Source: Massilia sp. 9I (GTDB taxonomy: Bacteria > Pseudomonadota > Gammaproteobacteria > Burkholderiales > Burkholderiaceae_D). From it: a stretch of DNA of 64,000 nucleotides. Positions 24,844 through 34,763 of the stretch are shown here, piece after piece. The notes below the pieces were generated by a model, which worked only from the letters and a program-made list of their open reading frames with translations, was not told the DNA's origin and made no database searches. Location: the NCBI RefSeq assembly GCF_902506415.1, contig NZ_LR733275.1:2705795-2769794 (forward strand), given 5' to 3'. The position numbers were made by a program, and so were the translations under genes. Each line of letters opens with the position of its first letter. The stretch's first letter is position 1.

Positions 24844-26160
24844 ATGACCGAATTCACTCCTCTCCGCCACATCCCGCACACCAACGTGTTCCGCAAAGGC
24901 GACGTGTTCGTCCTGTTCGGCGAACTGTTCGGCCGCGGCTATGTGAACGGCCTGATCGATGAGGCACGCAAGGCCGGCATGACCATCGTCGGCATCACCG
25001 TCGGCCGCCGCGACGAGAGCGGCGCCCTGCGCGCCCTGACCGCGGAAGAGCATGCGGAAGCGGAAGAGAAGCTCGGCGGCAAGATCATCAACGTGCCGCT
25101 GATGGCCGGTTTCGACATGGACGCCCCGGAAGGCGAGCAGAACCCGACCGAAATGCTGTCCGGGATCACCCTGAAGAGCTGGCAGGAAGACAAGCTGGAC
25201 TGGGAAAAGATCGAAGCCTGCCGCGTCGCCGGCGTGCGCCGCTTCACCACCAGCGCGGCCCAGGTCATGGGCGAGATCGACAAGCTGATTCCGGAAGGCG
25301 CGAACGTCTTCTTCGCCCACACCATGGCCGGCGGCATCCCGAAGATCAAGGCCTTCCTGGCCATCGCCAACCGCATCTACAAAGGCCGGGGCGATCGCTT
25401 CATGTCCTCGCGCGCCCTGCTCGATAGCGACCTGGGCAAGCTGATCCTGATGAACTTCGACGAAGTCACCGCCAACACGCTGAAATACCTGATCGACGCC
25501 TCGGCCCCGATCCGCGAGCGCGTGACCAAGGCCGGCGGCGAAGTGCGCTACACCGCCTACGGCTACCACGGCACCGAGATCCTGATCGACGGCAAATACA
25601 CCTGGCAGACCTACACCAACTACACCCAGGGCTACGCCAAGATGCGCCTGGAGTCGGTCGCCGAAGCCGCCTGGAAGCAAGGCGTCTGGGCAACCGTGTT
25701 CAATTGCCCGGAAATCCGCACCAATTCCTCGGACATTTTTGTTGGCGTCGAACTGTCGCTGTTCCCGCTCCTGACCGCGCTGAAGAAGGAAGGCGGCGGC
25801 GCCTGGGCCGACCAGCAATGGCAGATCTGCCAGGAGCTGCTGAACGACGGCGTGTCGCTGCAGTCGCTGCTCGACACCATCGAGCGCTACAACAACGACG
25901 CCACCAGCGCCGAGTTCCGCAACTTTGAAGCCTGGCCGATGGACAATACCCCGGCCCTGGCCGACGTGATGATCGGCACTTCGGAAGAAGCGACCGCCCA
26001 GCACAAGGACCGCAAGGCCCTGATCACGGATCACCTGTCGAGCCTGGTGCTGGAAGGCGCCGGCCCGCTGATGTTCTACGGCGCCTCGGAAAAGATCGCA
26101 CCGGTGCTGTGGCTCAGCCACGACATCATCGCGCGCCAGCTGAACGAACTGCACAAGTAA
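24844..26160 (+). CDS. Putative FabMG-type enoyl-ACP reductase family protein
   Basis: A 438-residue protein that matches, from memory, the FabMG family of enoyl-ACP reductases, which reduce the double bond in the last step of fatty-acid elongation. Visible features are an N-terminal nucleotide-binding-like segment (VFVLFGELFGRGYVNGLIDEARKAGMTIVG), FFAHTMAGGIPKIKAFLAIANR, and AYGYHGTEILIDG with the Tyr-rich run TWQTYTNYTQGYAKMR. No fab gene adjoins it. A -10 box and RBS support its own transcript. Family assignment rests on recall, not on a search. Confidence 0.7.
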   Translation: MTEFTPLRHIPHTNVFRKGDVFVLFGELFGRGYVNGLIDEARKAGMTIVGITVGRRDESGALRALTAEEHAEAEEKLGGKIINVPLMAGFDMDAPEGEQNPTEMLSGITLKSWQEDKLDWEKIEACRVAGVRRFTTSAAQVMGEIDKLIPEGANVFFAHTMAGGIPKIKAFLAIANRIYKGRGDRFMSSRALLDSDLGKLILMNFDEVTANTLKYLIDASAPIRERVTKAGGEVRYTAYGYHGTEILIDGKYTWQTYTNYTQGYAKMRLESVAEAAWKQGVWATVFNCPEIRTNSSDIFVGVELSLFPLLTALKKEGGGAWADQQWQICQELLNDGVSLQSLLDTIERYNNDATSAEFRNFEAWPMDNTPALADVMIGTSEEATAQHKDRKALITDHLSSLVLEGAGPLMFYGASEKIAPVLWLSHDIIARQLNELHK

Positions 26161-26226
26161 ACTTGACGCGGACGCGCCAGGCGCCAAGAATCTGGCCCGG
26201 ACGTCCGCCACTTCATTCTGGAAATC

Positions 26227-26436
26227 ATGTTCTTCAAGAAACAACACTCGATGTACGAATCCGAGCACACCAAGTTCATCAAGGAGCTCAAGGAAAAGAC
26301 CCCCGGCATGGACCAGCGCCAGGTCGAAGGCCGTGCCCTGCTGTGGGACAAGGCGCCGCTGTCGCTCGACGAGCAGGAGCGCATCAAGCAGTCGCGCCTG
26401 CGCCAGCAAGCCTATCCGTACCAGTCCAAGGTCTGA
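26227..26436 (+). CDS. DUF3460 family protein
   Basis: A 69-residue charged protein with the DUF3460 core MYESEHTKFIKEL, GRALLWDKAPLSLDEQ and a YPYQSK end. Function is unknown; the family is typical of Betaproteobacteria and regularly sits just before scpA. A start at the inner ATG (26251) is also possible. It lies 20 bases before scpA. Confidence 0.85.
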   Translation: MFFKKQHSMYESEHTKFIKELKEKTPGMDQRQVEGRALLWDKAPLSLDEQERIKQSRLRQQAYPYQSKV

Positions 26437-26456
26437 GTTTCTAGGGAAGCGTCCCG

Positions 26457-27341
26457 ATGCTGCCTGACGAGGCCGGCCAAGCTGCGCCGGCCGATCCCCC
26501 GCAGGATGGGACGCCCGCGCCTCTAGAAGACGCACAGCTCAATGCCGCGGCGGACGCCGCCGAGGCCGCCATTGCGCGCCTGTACGGCGAGCCGCTGACG
26601 CGCCTGCCCAACGACCTGTACATCCCTCCGGACGCGCTCGAGGTCTTCCTCGACGCCTTCGAAGGTCCGCTCGACCTGCTGCTGTACCTGATCCGCAAGC
26701 AGAACTTCAACATCCTCGACATCCCGATGGCGCAGGTGACCCTGCAATACCTGAAATACGTCGAGCAGATCCGCCAGCGCAACCTGGAACTGGCCGCCGA
26801 GTACCTGCTCATGGCGGCGATGCTCATCGAGATCAAGTCGCGCATGCTGCTCCCCAAGCGCCACGAAGACCTGGTCGAGGACGTCGGCGACCCGCGCGCG
26901 GAACTGGTGCGGCGCCTGCTGGAATACGAGCAGATCAAGTCGGCCGCCGTGGCGCTCGGCACCCTGCCCCAGGAAGGCCGCGACTTCGTGCGCCCCCAGC
27001 TGTTCATCGAACAGAGCCTGGCGCCCGCGCTGCCCGACGTCGATCCCTGGGACTTGCAGCGCGCCTGGCTCGACGTCCTGCGTCGCGCCAAGCTGACCCA
27101 GCACCACCGGATCAGCCGCCAGGAACTGTCCGTGCGCGAACACATGTCGGCCATCCTGCGCACCCTGCAGTCGCAGCGCTTCGTCGAATTCTCCGAACTG
27201 TTCGCCGGCCAGCACACGATTCCGATCGTGGTTGTACACTTTGTCGCCATGCTCGAACTGGCGAAAGAAACTTTGATCGAGATCACCCAGGCCGAACCCT
27301 TCGCGCCGATCTATGTGCGCCTGGCCTATTCCCCGGCTTGA
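26457..27341 (+). CDS. scpA: Segregation and condensation protein A
   Basis: A 294-residue kleisin that joins SMC and ScpB in chromosome condensation. After an acidic N-terminal tail the family core reads EVFLDAFEGPLDLLLYLIRKQ, then NILDIPMAQVTLQYL and AAEYLLMAAMLIEIKSRMLLP; the C-terminal winged-helix domain is at about 215-290. The smc and scpB genes are not in the window. It is followed 32 bases later by panC. Confidence 0.93.
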   Translation: MLPDEAGQAAPADPPQDGTPAPLEDAQLNAAADAAEAAIARLYGEPLTRLPNDLYIPPDALEVFLDAFEGPLDLLLYLIRKQNFNILDIPMAQVTLQYLKYVEQIRQRNLELAAEYLLMAAMLIEIKSRMLLPKRHEDLVEDVGDPRAELVRRLLEYEQIKSAAVALGTLPQEGRDFVRPQLFIEQSLAPALPDVDPWDLQRAWLDVLRRAKLTQHHRISRQELSVREHMSAILRTLQSQRFVEFSELFAGQHTIPIVVVHFVAMLELAKETLIEITQAEPFAPIYVRLAYSPA

Positions 27342-27361
27342 TTCGCCGGTTACCTTATTAG

Positions 27362-28213
<852 letters not shown>

Positions 28214-28327
28214 GTAGCAAAAAAATATCTTTGCTTTGCGTAGTGCAATATTGGTACGACTGGCTTTATACTTGACGCACGCGGAAACTGCGGCTGCAGT
28301 TTCCTGCTTAACCAAGGAATTGTTGCC

Positions 28328-29101
28328 GTGAACGATATCGCCGCTCCTCTCACCCGCAAGGGCCCGCCCAAGCCGTCCGATGCGCTCAGCCGCATCGGCA
28401 GCACCGCCGAGCCGCACGAAATGCGCGATCCGTTCGACATCGGCGAAGCGCTGACTGCCCTGTCGCTCTCGGGCGAGCCGGTCACGGTGTTCCCGTCCGG
28501 CTGGATCGAGCCGTTGCTGGCGCGCATCGAATCGGTCGACCCGGAGTTGCCGCATTTCGTGCTCGATTTCAGCGGCAGCGAGCGTCCGCCCGCCGGCAAG
28601 GTCACCCTGATCGCTTCGCTGGGCGGCAACGCCAAGCTGCAGTTCGACCTCGACCAGTCCTGGAAGCCGACGCCCGACAACAAGATGCATGTGGCGGCCG
28701 AATTCCCGCCCTCCTGCCTGGTGCTGAACCGCCGCGCCGCGCGCCGCGTCGAAACGCCGGTGGGCGTGCACTATATGGCGAGCTTCCGTATCAAGGGCAA
28801 CCTGATCGAACTGCCGCTCTACGATTTCTCGCAGACCGGCGTCGGCCTGCGCGCCACGCCCGAGCAGTGCTTCGGCCTGCATGTGGGGAAAAAGCTGGAA
28901 GGCGTGCGCCTCGAACTGGGGCCGAACCTGGTGATCAATGCCGACCTCGAGGTGCGCCTGCTGCGGCCCTTCCGTACTTTCCTGCTGGGCGAACAGGTGC
29001 AGATCGGCTGCAGCTTTGCGGGGATTTCGATGCAGATGCAGCAGACGCTGGAAAGGTTCGTGACCACCGGGGCGGTGGAACGCAGGTCGGTCGCGCGCTG
29101 A
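28328..29101 (+). CDS. ycgR: YcgR-type flagellar brake protein with PilZ domain
   Basis: A 257-residue protein with an N-terminal YcgR domain (about 35-120) and a PilZ domain at about 130-240. The c-di-GMP-binding residues are visible: RRAARRVETP supplies the R-x3-R switch and DFSQTGVGL the D/N-x-S-x-x-G strand. In E. coli, YcgR with c-di-GMP binds the flagellar motor and slows it. The start is GTG 28328 with AAGGA upstream. A motility role fits the che/mot block that follows on the other strand. Confidence 0.9.
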   Translation: MNDIAAPLTRKGPPKPSDALSRIGSTAEPHEMRDPFDIGEALTALSLSGEPVTVFPSGWIEPLLARIESVDPELPHFVLDFSGSERPPAGKVTLIASLGGNAKLQFDLDQSWKPTPDNKMHVAAEFPPSCLVLNRRAARRVETPVGVHYMASFRIKGNLIELPLYDFSQTGVGLRATPEQCFGLHVGKKLEGVRLELGPNLVINADLEVRLLRPFRTFLLGEQVQIGCSFAGISMQMQQTLERFVTTGAVERRSVAR

Positions 29102-29125
29102 CCGTTCGACATCTATCGAAATGAC

Positions 29126-29151
29126 AAGGGCTTCCTGTGGAAGCCCTTTTT
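29126..29151. terminator. Terminator between ycgR and the EAL-HDOD gene
   Basis: The 9-bp stem AAGGGCTTC/GAAGCCCTT (29126-29134 with 29140-29148) is followed by a short T-run. It sits between convergent genes and probably serves ycgR. Confidence 0.75.
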
Positions 29152-29152
29152 C

Positions 29153-30358
29153 TTATGCTGCGACCGACTGGGCCCAGGCTAAGGCGGACAGGTGGGCCTT
29201 GTTGACGTCCAGCGGACTGATATCGAGCGAGGCCGCCAGCGACGCCACGAGATTGGAATTGAGCTCGCAGGCTTCGGCCAGCGCCAGATACGGTCCGTAC
29301 TTGCCTTCGCGCCCGACCAGGGCCTTGACCACCTCTTCCGGTAGCGGCACCGTTTCCAGCACCTCCTGCATCGGCAGGCCCAGCAGGCGGTCGAGCAGCG
29401 AGAACATGCCGGCCACGAACAGGTTTTCCGACTCGCCGCGCAGGGCCTTCTGGCCCAGCAGCTCGGCCAGGCGCCCGCGCACCACCGCGGTTTCCATCAG
29501 CACCGGCGAGAAACCGCTGGTGCTGGCCGTGGCCAGCAGCAGCACCAGCCAGCGGTACAGCGGCGCATAGCCCATCAGGGCGATGGCCTGGCGCAGCGAC
29601 TCCACCCGCCGCGCGGCGCCGAAGCCGGCCGAATTGATGTAGCTGAGCAGCTTGTAGGTGAGGGCCGGATCGCGCTTGAGAATGTTCTCGAGCTTGGGCA
29701 AGTCCTCGTTGTTCTGCACCATCTGCATCAGCTGCAGGATGGTGCTCTGGGTCGGGTTCATGCCCTTGACGGGATTGCCCGGACGCGGGGTCAGGTGCAG
29801 CTTGCCGACAAAGGAATCGAGCCCCAGCGCGGCGCAGGCGTCGAAGTCGGCCCAGGTCGCGACCGGCCGGCCGACCATGCGCACCGCGGCGTTCTTGGCC
29901 GCGGCATACGTGCGCGCCTGGGTCGCCACGTCGGCGCCGGCGAACTGCACCTCGACATAGGAGGCATAGGGCGACAGGTTACGGCCCAGAAGATTCAGGT
30001 CGGCGCCGCGGATCGACACCCCCACCCCGCCCACGCGCACCGCCTGCACGGCGGCACGCACGTCGGGATCGGTCAGGCGGCGAATATTCAGGGTGAGGAC
30101 GGTCTTTTCCGGCGGCAGCGCGTGCAGCGCATCGAGCGAGAGCATCTCGGGGACGGCGTCGAGGAACAGCTGCTTGTCGCGCAGCAGCCAGCCATGCTCG
30201 GCATGCTGGACGTGCTCAGCGACGAAGCCGACCAGGTCTTCCAGCTCCTGGTCGGTAGCCACCTTGCCGTCGTGGTGCTGCCACGACAGCTCGTAGCCGA
30301 TGACGCGCTGCTTGGGGTCAAGCAGCGGTTCGCGAACGATGAAATTGGTTTGGTGCAT
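29153..30358 (-). CDS. EAL-HDOD (YuxH-like) signalling protein
   Basis: A 401-residue protein: a degenerate EAL domain (GYELSW where EAL-x-R should be) followed by an HDOD domain from about residue 190 (LPKLENILKRDPALTYKLLSYINSAGFG). The changed EAL core suggests it does not hydrolyse c-di-GMP; proteins of this layout act as scaffolds or c-di-GMP receptors in motility and biofilm control. ATG 30358 is preferred; a GTG 30 bases further upstream is possible. It follows cheZ by 58 bases and may be the last gene of the chemotaxis transcript. Confidence 0.85.
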   Translation of the reverse strand: MHQTNFIVREPLLDPKQRVIGYELSWQHHDGKVATDQELEDLVGFVAEHVQHAEHGWLLRDKQLFLDAVPEMLSLDALHALPPEKTVLTLNIRRLTDPDVRAAVQAVRVGGVGVSIRGADLNLLGRNLSPYASYVEVQFAGADVATQARTYAAAKNAAVRMVGRPVATWADFDACAALGLDSFVGKLHLTPRPGNPVKGMNPTQSTILQLMQMVQNNEDLPKLENILKRDPALTYKLLSYINSAGFGAARRVESLRQAIALMGYAPLYRWLVLLLATASTSGFSPVLMETAVVRGRLAELLGQKALRGESENLFVAGMFSLLDRLLGLPMQEVLETVPLPEEVVKALVGREGKYGPYLALAEACELNSNLVASLAASLDISPLDVNKAHLSALAWAQSVAA

Positions 30359-30416
30359 GTGGGCGCGAAGAGTTGACTGTACGAGCACGCGGCCCTGCAG
30401 GTCGTCGTGTAACCCG

Positions 30417-31052
30417 TCAGAAACCGAGGCTGTCGAGCAGGTCGTCGACCTGGCCCTGGTCGGCCACCACTTCGCTCTTGCCTTCCGGGTTGATCTGCGG
30501 ACCGTTCAGCAGGCCGTTGTCCAGCTCGCGCCGGATTTCGCTCGGGGCGAAGTCGATCAGCACCTGCACCAGCTGCTTCTCGAGGTTCTGGGCGATGCCC
30601 GTGATGCGGCCGATCACCTGGCCGGTCAGGTCCTGGAAGTCCTGGGCCATCATGATGTCCATCAGCTGGCCGCGGGTAGCGACAGCACCGCTGCGCGACT
30701 CGTTCAGGCCGGCGATGGTGCGCTGGGCCAGCTCGCGCCACTCGGCGTCCGAGGCGCCGTTATCCAGCAGCGATTGCCAAGAACCGGCCAGTTCGGCCGA
30801 ACGGGTCTCGATGGCGTCCTGCACCGGGCCGGCGGCATCGGTGGCGTCCAGCACGCGCTTGGCGGACTGTTCCGACAGGCGCACCACGTAGTCGAGGCGG
30901 TCGCGCGCATCGGGGATCTCGCTGGCCGCTTTCTCGATCAGCTTGTCGAGGCCGAGCCCGCGCAGGCTCTCGTGCAGCGCGCGGGTCATGTGGCCAATTC
31001 GGCTCAGGACCTCCTCGTTGGAGGTCTCCGCCTGGACAGCAGTCTGGTCCAT
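30417..31052 (-). CDS. cheZ: CheY-P phosphatase CheZ
   Basis: A 211-residue protein that speeds dephosphorylation of CheY-P. The catalytic D-x3-Q pair is in AQDFQDLTGQVIGR, within the long helical hairpin, and the C-terminus VDDLLDSLGF is the CheY-docking helix. It starts 4 bases after the cheY stop on the same strand, so both are made together. Confidence 0.95.
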   Translation of the reverse strand: MDQTAVQAETSNEEVLSRIGHMTRALHESLRGLGLDKLIEKAASEIPDARDRLDYVVRLSEQSAKRVLDATDAAGPVQDAIETRSAELAGSWQSLLDNGASDAEWRELAQRTIAGLNESRSGAVATRGQLMDIMMAQDFQDLTGQVIGRITGIAQNLEKQLVQVLIDFAPSEIRRELDNGLLNGPQINPEGKSEVVADQGQVDDLLDSLGF

Positions 31053-31056
31053 GATG

Positions 31057-31449
31057 TCAGCCCTTGTCCATCTTTTCGAAGATCTTGTTCAGCTTCTCGT
31101 CCAGCGTGGCGGCCGTGAACGGCTTGACCACGTAGCCGCTGGCGCCTGCCTGCGCGGCCGCGATGATGTTTTCCTTCTTGGCTTCGGCGGTCACCATCAG
31201 CACCGGCAGCTTGGCCAGTGCGGGATCGGCACGGATGTTCTGCAGCATGGTCAGACCGTCCATGTTCGGCATGTTCCAGTCCGAGACCACGAAGTCGAAC
31301 TGCTCGCTGCGCAGCTTGGCCAGGCCCATCACGCCGTCTTCCGCTTCGTCGACATTGGCATAACCCAGTTCTTTCAACAGATTCCGGACGATGCGACGCA
31401 TCGTCGAGAAATCGTCAACAACCAGAAAACGCATCTTTGGATCAGCCAT
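31057..31449 (-). CDS. cheY: Chemotaxis response regulator CheY (second copy)
   Basis: A 130-residue single-domain receiver. The acidic pocket is VVDDFST, the phospho-acceptor Asp is in [12 protein letters not shown], the Thr is in [11 protein letters not shown] and the Lys in [10 protein letters not shown]. Sequence is close to enterobacterial CheY, which binds the flagellar motor. The ATG has the ribosome site GGAGTAATTC. It lies directly before cheZ; a shorter and more divergent CheY lies beside a CheZ-like gene at 36957. Confidence 0.95.
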   Translation of the reverse strand: MADPKMRFLVVDDFSTMRRIVRNLLKELGYANVDEAEDGVMGLAKLRSEQFDFVVSDWNMPNMDGLTMLQNIRADPALAKLPVLMVTAEAKKENIIAAAQAGASGYVVKPFTAATLDEKLNKIFEKMDKG

Positions 31450-31570
31450 GAATTACTCCGTTTTGAATCTTGTACTTTGGTTTAGTGGATGAAGACTGCT
31501 ACACAGCCTCCAGAATAGCATTTTTGTTGCCGTACGGCGATAAAATGGCATCAATACAACCGCATCCGGA

Positions 31571-32632
31571 TCAAACACGCAACGCTCTGCTGCCTTGCGA
31601 GGCCAGGTGCTCGAGCACCATGCGCGGCAAGGCCTGCAAGCTGCCCGTTTCGTGGGCAGCGCCTATCGCGATCGCTTCGCGCGGCATGCCGAAAACGACG
31701 CAGCTCGCCTCGTCCTGCGCAAAATTGTGCGCTCCCGCATTGCGCATGTCCAGCATGCCCGCAGCGCCGTCCTTCCCCATGCCGGTCAGGATAACACCAA
31801 CGGCGTTCTTGCCCGCCGCTTCAGCCGCGCTGCGGAACAGCACGTCGACCGAGGGCCGGTGCCGGTTGACCGGCGGGCTTTGTTCGATCCTGGTCATGTA
31901 GTTGGCGCCCGAACGCGTGAGCAGCAGGTGCGAATGGCCCGGTGCGATGTAGGCGTGGCCGGGCAGCACCCGCTCGTTGCCCTGCGACTCGACGACGCTG
32001 ATCTTGCACAGCGAATCGAGGCGCTTGGCGAAGGAACTGGTGAAGCCTTCCGGCATGTGCTGGGCGATCAGGATGCCCGGGCAGTCCGACGGCATCTGCA
32101 TCAGGAATTCGCGGATCGCCTCGGTGCCGCCGGTGGAGGCCCCGATGATGATCAGCTTTTCCGACGAGATCAGGGGGCTGCGCAGGGCCGACAGCTGCGG
32201 CGCGGGCACGGCGCCCGGCACCGCGCGCTTGATGCGCGCACGCGAGGCGGCGCGGATCTTGTCGGCGATGAGTTCCGTGTATTCGCGCATCCCGGTCTGG
32301 ATCGAGATCTTCGGCTTGGTGACGAAATCCACGGCGCCCAGTTCCAGCGCGCGCATGGTGATTTCCGAACCGCGCTCGGTCAGCGAGGACACCATCAGCA
32401 CCGGCATCGGGCGCAGGCGCATCAGCTTTTCCAGGAAGTCGAGGCCGTCCATCTTGGGCATCTCGACGTCGAGAGTGAGCACGTCGGGATTGTGGCGCTT
32501 GATCAGGTCGCGCGCGACGAGTGGATCGGGGGCCGTGGCCACCACTTCCATGTCGGGCTGGGAGTTGACGATTTCGCTCATCACGCTGCGGATCAGCGCA
32601 GAGTCGTCGACGATCAGTACCTTGATTGTCAT
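31571..32632 (-). CDS. cheB: Chemotaxis methylesterase CheB
   Basis: A 353-residue protein that removes methyl groups from chemoreceptors when phosphorylated. An N-terminal receiver ([19 protein letters not shown], phospho-Asp in the latter) is joined to a C-terminal esterase domain with Ser in [10 protein letters not shown], His in AQHMPEGFT and Asp in [11 protein letters not shown]. It follows cheD by 50 bases in the order cheR-cheD-cheB. Confidence 0.96.
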   Translation of the reverse strand: MTIKVLIVDDSALIRSVMSEIVNSQPDMEVVATAPDPLVARDLIKRHNPDVLTLDVEMPKMDGLDFLEKLMRLRPMPVLMVSSLTERGSEITMRALELGAVDFVTKPKISIQTGMREYTELIADKIRAASRARIKRAVPGAVPAPQLSALRSPLISSEKLIIIGASTGGTEAIREFLMQMPSDCPGILIAQHMPEGFTSSFAKRLDSLCKISVVESQGNERVLPGHAYIAPGHSHLLLTRSGANYMTRIEQSPPVNRHRPSVDVLFRSAAEAAGKNAVGVILTGMGKDGAAGMLDMRNAGAHNFAQDEASCVVFGMPREAIAIGAAHETGSLQALPRMVLEHLASQGSRALRV

Positions 32633-32682
32633 GAGTCGTCCCTTTCAGGTCTTTATTATTGTTGGCTGCTTGGTCAATCGGG

Positions 32683-33276
32683 TCAGAACAGGTCGATGTC
32701 GCCGCCGACCGGTTCGACCTTGAGTCGTTTGGCGTAATCGAGTTCGCGTTTTGCCAGCGTATCGTTCTGGGTCTGCATCAGCTTCTTCACCAGCACCTTG
32801 CCGGTCTTGGGGAAGAAGTACACCTTGCGCGGATAAATGTCGTTCAGGTCCGAGGCCAGCACCGGGATCCGTTCGGTCTTCAGGAAGTCCATCACGAAGG
32901 CCGCGTTGCGTTCGCCCACGTTCATCGCGGTGAAGCCGCGCAGCACCGCGCCGCCGCCGAATACCTTGGCTTCCAGGTGCTCGCGGCGCGCGCCCGCCTT
33001 GAGCAGGTCGTTGATCAGGATCTCCATCGCGAAGCTCCCGTAGCGCATCGAGGCCGACACCGGGTTATTCGCGTCGCCGCCGTCCGGCAGCATGAAGTGA
33101 TTCATGCCGCCGAGGCCGGTGATGCGGTCGCGGATGCAGGCCGACACGCAGGAACCGAGCACCGTCACGATCAGCATGTTCTTGCCGGTGTAGTAGTACT
33201 CGCCCGGCAGGATCTTGGCGGCGTCGCAGTCGAAGGTGCGGTCGTAATAGACGTTGGTGGCGAACTGGTTGTTCAT
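32683..33276 (-). CDS. cheD: Chemoreceptor glutamine deamidase CheD
   Basis: A 197-residue enzyme that converts receptor Gln to Glu. The catalytic Cys is in VLGSCVSACIRD and the His in GGMNHFMLPD. The C-terminus ends VGGDIDLF, a tail that recurs, with one conservative change, at the end of the CheZ-like protein at 37397. Such a tail could be a docking peptide, which is an inference. It lies 15 bases after cheR. Confidence 0.94.
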   Translation of the reverse strand: MNNQFATNVYYDRTFDCDAAKILPGEYYYTGKNMLIVTVLGSCVSACIRDRITGLGGMNHFMLPDGGDANNPVSASMRYGSFAMEILINDLLKAGARREHLEAKVFGGGAVLRGFTAMNVGERNAAFVMDFLKTERIPVLASDLNDIYPRKVYFFPKTGKVLVKKLMQTQNDTLAKRELDYAKRLKVEPVGGDIDLF

Positions 33277-33291
33277 GGCGATTCCAGGCGG

Positions 33292-34149
33292 TCAGCGGCG
33301 CGCGGCCTGGTCGAGTTCGTACACCGTCTTGCCGCGCAGGCGTAGCGCATCCGACACGTACAGGAAGTTTTCGGAGTGCCCGGCAAACAGCAGGGCGTGC
33401 GGCTTCATCAGGGGCACGAAGCGCGACAGGATGCGGCGCTGGGTGTCCTTGTCGAAGTAGATCATCACGTTGCGGCAGAAGATCGCGTCGAACTGCCCCT
33501 GCACCGGCCACTCGTTGGCCAGCAGGTTGAGCTGGCGGAAGCTGACCAGCTGGCGCAATTCGGGGCGCACGCGCGCCATGCCGGCGTTGGCGCCCTTCCC
33601 TTTCTGGAAGAAGCGCTTGAGGCGCTCGGCCCCCACCTTGTCGACCCGGTCCATCGGGTAGACGCCGATCTCGCCGGTGGCCAGCACATTGGTGTCGATG
33701 TCGGTGGCCACGATCTGTACCGGCGGCGTGAGCGTGTTGAAGGCTTCGCAGGCGGTCATGGCGATCGAGTACGGCTCTTCACCGGTGGACGCGGCCGAGC
33801 ACCAGATGGTGAGCGGCCCGCCGTCGCGGCGGCGCAGCGCTGCCAGGTGCTCGGCCAGCAGCGGAAAGTGGTGCGCTTCGCGGAAGAAGGAGGTCAGGTT
33901 GGTGGTCAGCGCATTGGTGAAGGATTCCCACTCGCTGGCCATGCGCCCGGCCTCGAGATCATCGAGGTAGCGCACGAAGGATTGGATCCCGGTCGCGCGC
34001 AGGCGCCGCGCCAGGCGGCTGTAGACCATTTCCTGCTTGCTGTCGGCCAGCGAGATGCCGGCGCGCTGGTAGATCAGCGCGCGGACCCGTTCGAAATCAC
34101 TGCGCGTGAAGTCGAATTCCTTGACCGTATCGGTTCTTTGCTGCGGCAC
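33292..34149 (-). CDS. cheR: Chemotaxis methyltransferase CheR
   Basis: A 285-residue SAM-dependent enzyme that methylates receptor glutamates. The N-terminal helical domain (VRALIYQRAGISLADSKQEM) precedes the Rossmann domain with SAASTGEEPYSIAM and FCRNVMIYFD. I favour GTG 34149, which has GAGGCAA just upstream; an ATG at 34197 in the same frame has its purine stretch too close. It leads cheR-cheD-cheB. Confidence 0.93.
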   Translation of the reverse strand: MPQQRTDTVKEFDFTRSDFERVRALIYQRAGISLADSKQEMVYSRLARRLRATGIQSFVRYLDDLEAGRMASEWESFTNALTTNLTSFFREAHHFPLLAEHLAALRRRDGGPLTIWCSAASTGEEPYSIAMTACEAFNTLTPPVQIVATDIDTNVLATGEIGVYPMDRVDKVGAERLKRFFQKGKGANAGMARVRPELRQLVSFRQLNLLANEWPVQGQFDAIFCRNVMIYFDKDTQRRILSRFVPLMKPHALLFAGHSENFLYVSDALRLRGKTVYELDQAARR

Positions 34150-34235
34150 TTGCTTGCCTCTTTCTTGCTGTGCGCCCGGTCGCCCGGGCTTTACCATTTC
34201 CTGATGCTTGTGCCGGAACCGGTGCTTGTGACGTT

Positions 34236-34736
34236 TTAGGCCGCCAGCTTGTCCATGAGGCCCATCTCGCTGGACGACATCAGCTTGTCGATGTCCACCA
34301 GGATCAGCATGCGCTCGTCGACGGTGCCCAGGCCGATCATGTAGTTGGTATCAAAAGCGGTGCCCATTTCCGGGGCCGGCTTGATCTGGTCCGGGGTCAG
34401 CGTGGTCACATCCGACACGCTGTCGACCACCATGCCCATGATGCGGCCGCCGATGTTCAGGATGATCACGACGGTGAACTGGTCGTACACCGGGGTGCCC
34501 AGCTTGAACTTGATGCGCATGTCCACCACCGGGATGATGATGCCACGCAGGTTGATCACGCCCTTGATGAATTCCGGTGCATTGGCGATGCGGGTCACGG
34601 CTTCGTAGCCGCGGATTTCCTGCACCTTGAGGATGTCGATGCCGTATTCCTCGGAGCCCAGGGTGAAGGCCAGGAATTCGCTGCCCGCGCCTTCGACTGC
34701 GCCCTCGAGCGGCTTGTTGTTCTGTACAGTAGACAT
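34236..34736 (-). CDS. cheW: Chemotaxis coupling protein CheW
   Basis: A 166-residue adaptor that links receptors to CheA. It is one CheW/SH3-like domain ([37 protein letters not shown]). The ATG at 34736 has a good AGAGGA site 7 bases upstream; an in-frame GTG two codons earlier is less likely. It lies directly downstream of cheA. Confidence 0.95.
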   Translation of the reverse strand: MSTVQNNKPLEGAVEGAGSEFLAFTLGSEEYGIDILKVQEIRGYEAVTRIANAPEFIKGVINLRGIIIPVVDMRIKFKLGTPVYDQFTVVIILNIGGRIMGMVVDSVSDVTTLTPDQIKPAPEMGTAFDTNYMIGLGTVDERMLILVDIDKLMSSSEMGLMDKLAA

Positions 34737-34763
34737 GTTCACGTCCTCTTGGGTTGGTAATAG

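Noticed and set aside
31388-31408. GACGATGC / GCATCGTC in the second cheY, similar to the folded element's core
   Set aside because: It is a short chance palindrome inside coding sequence and lacks the element's ends.
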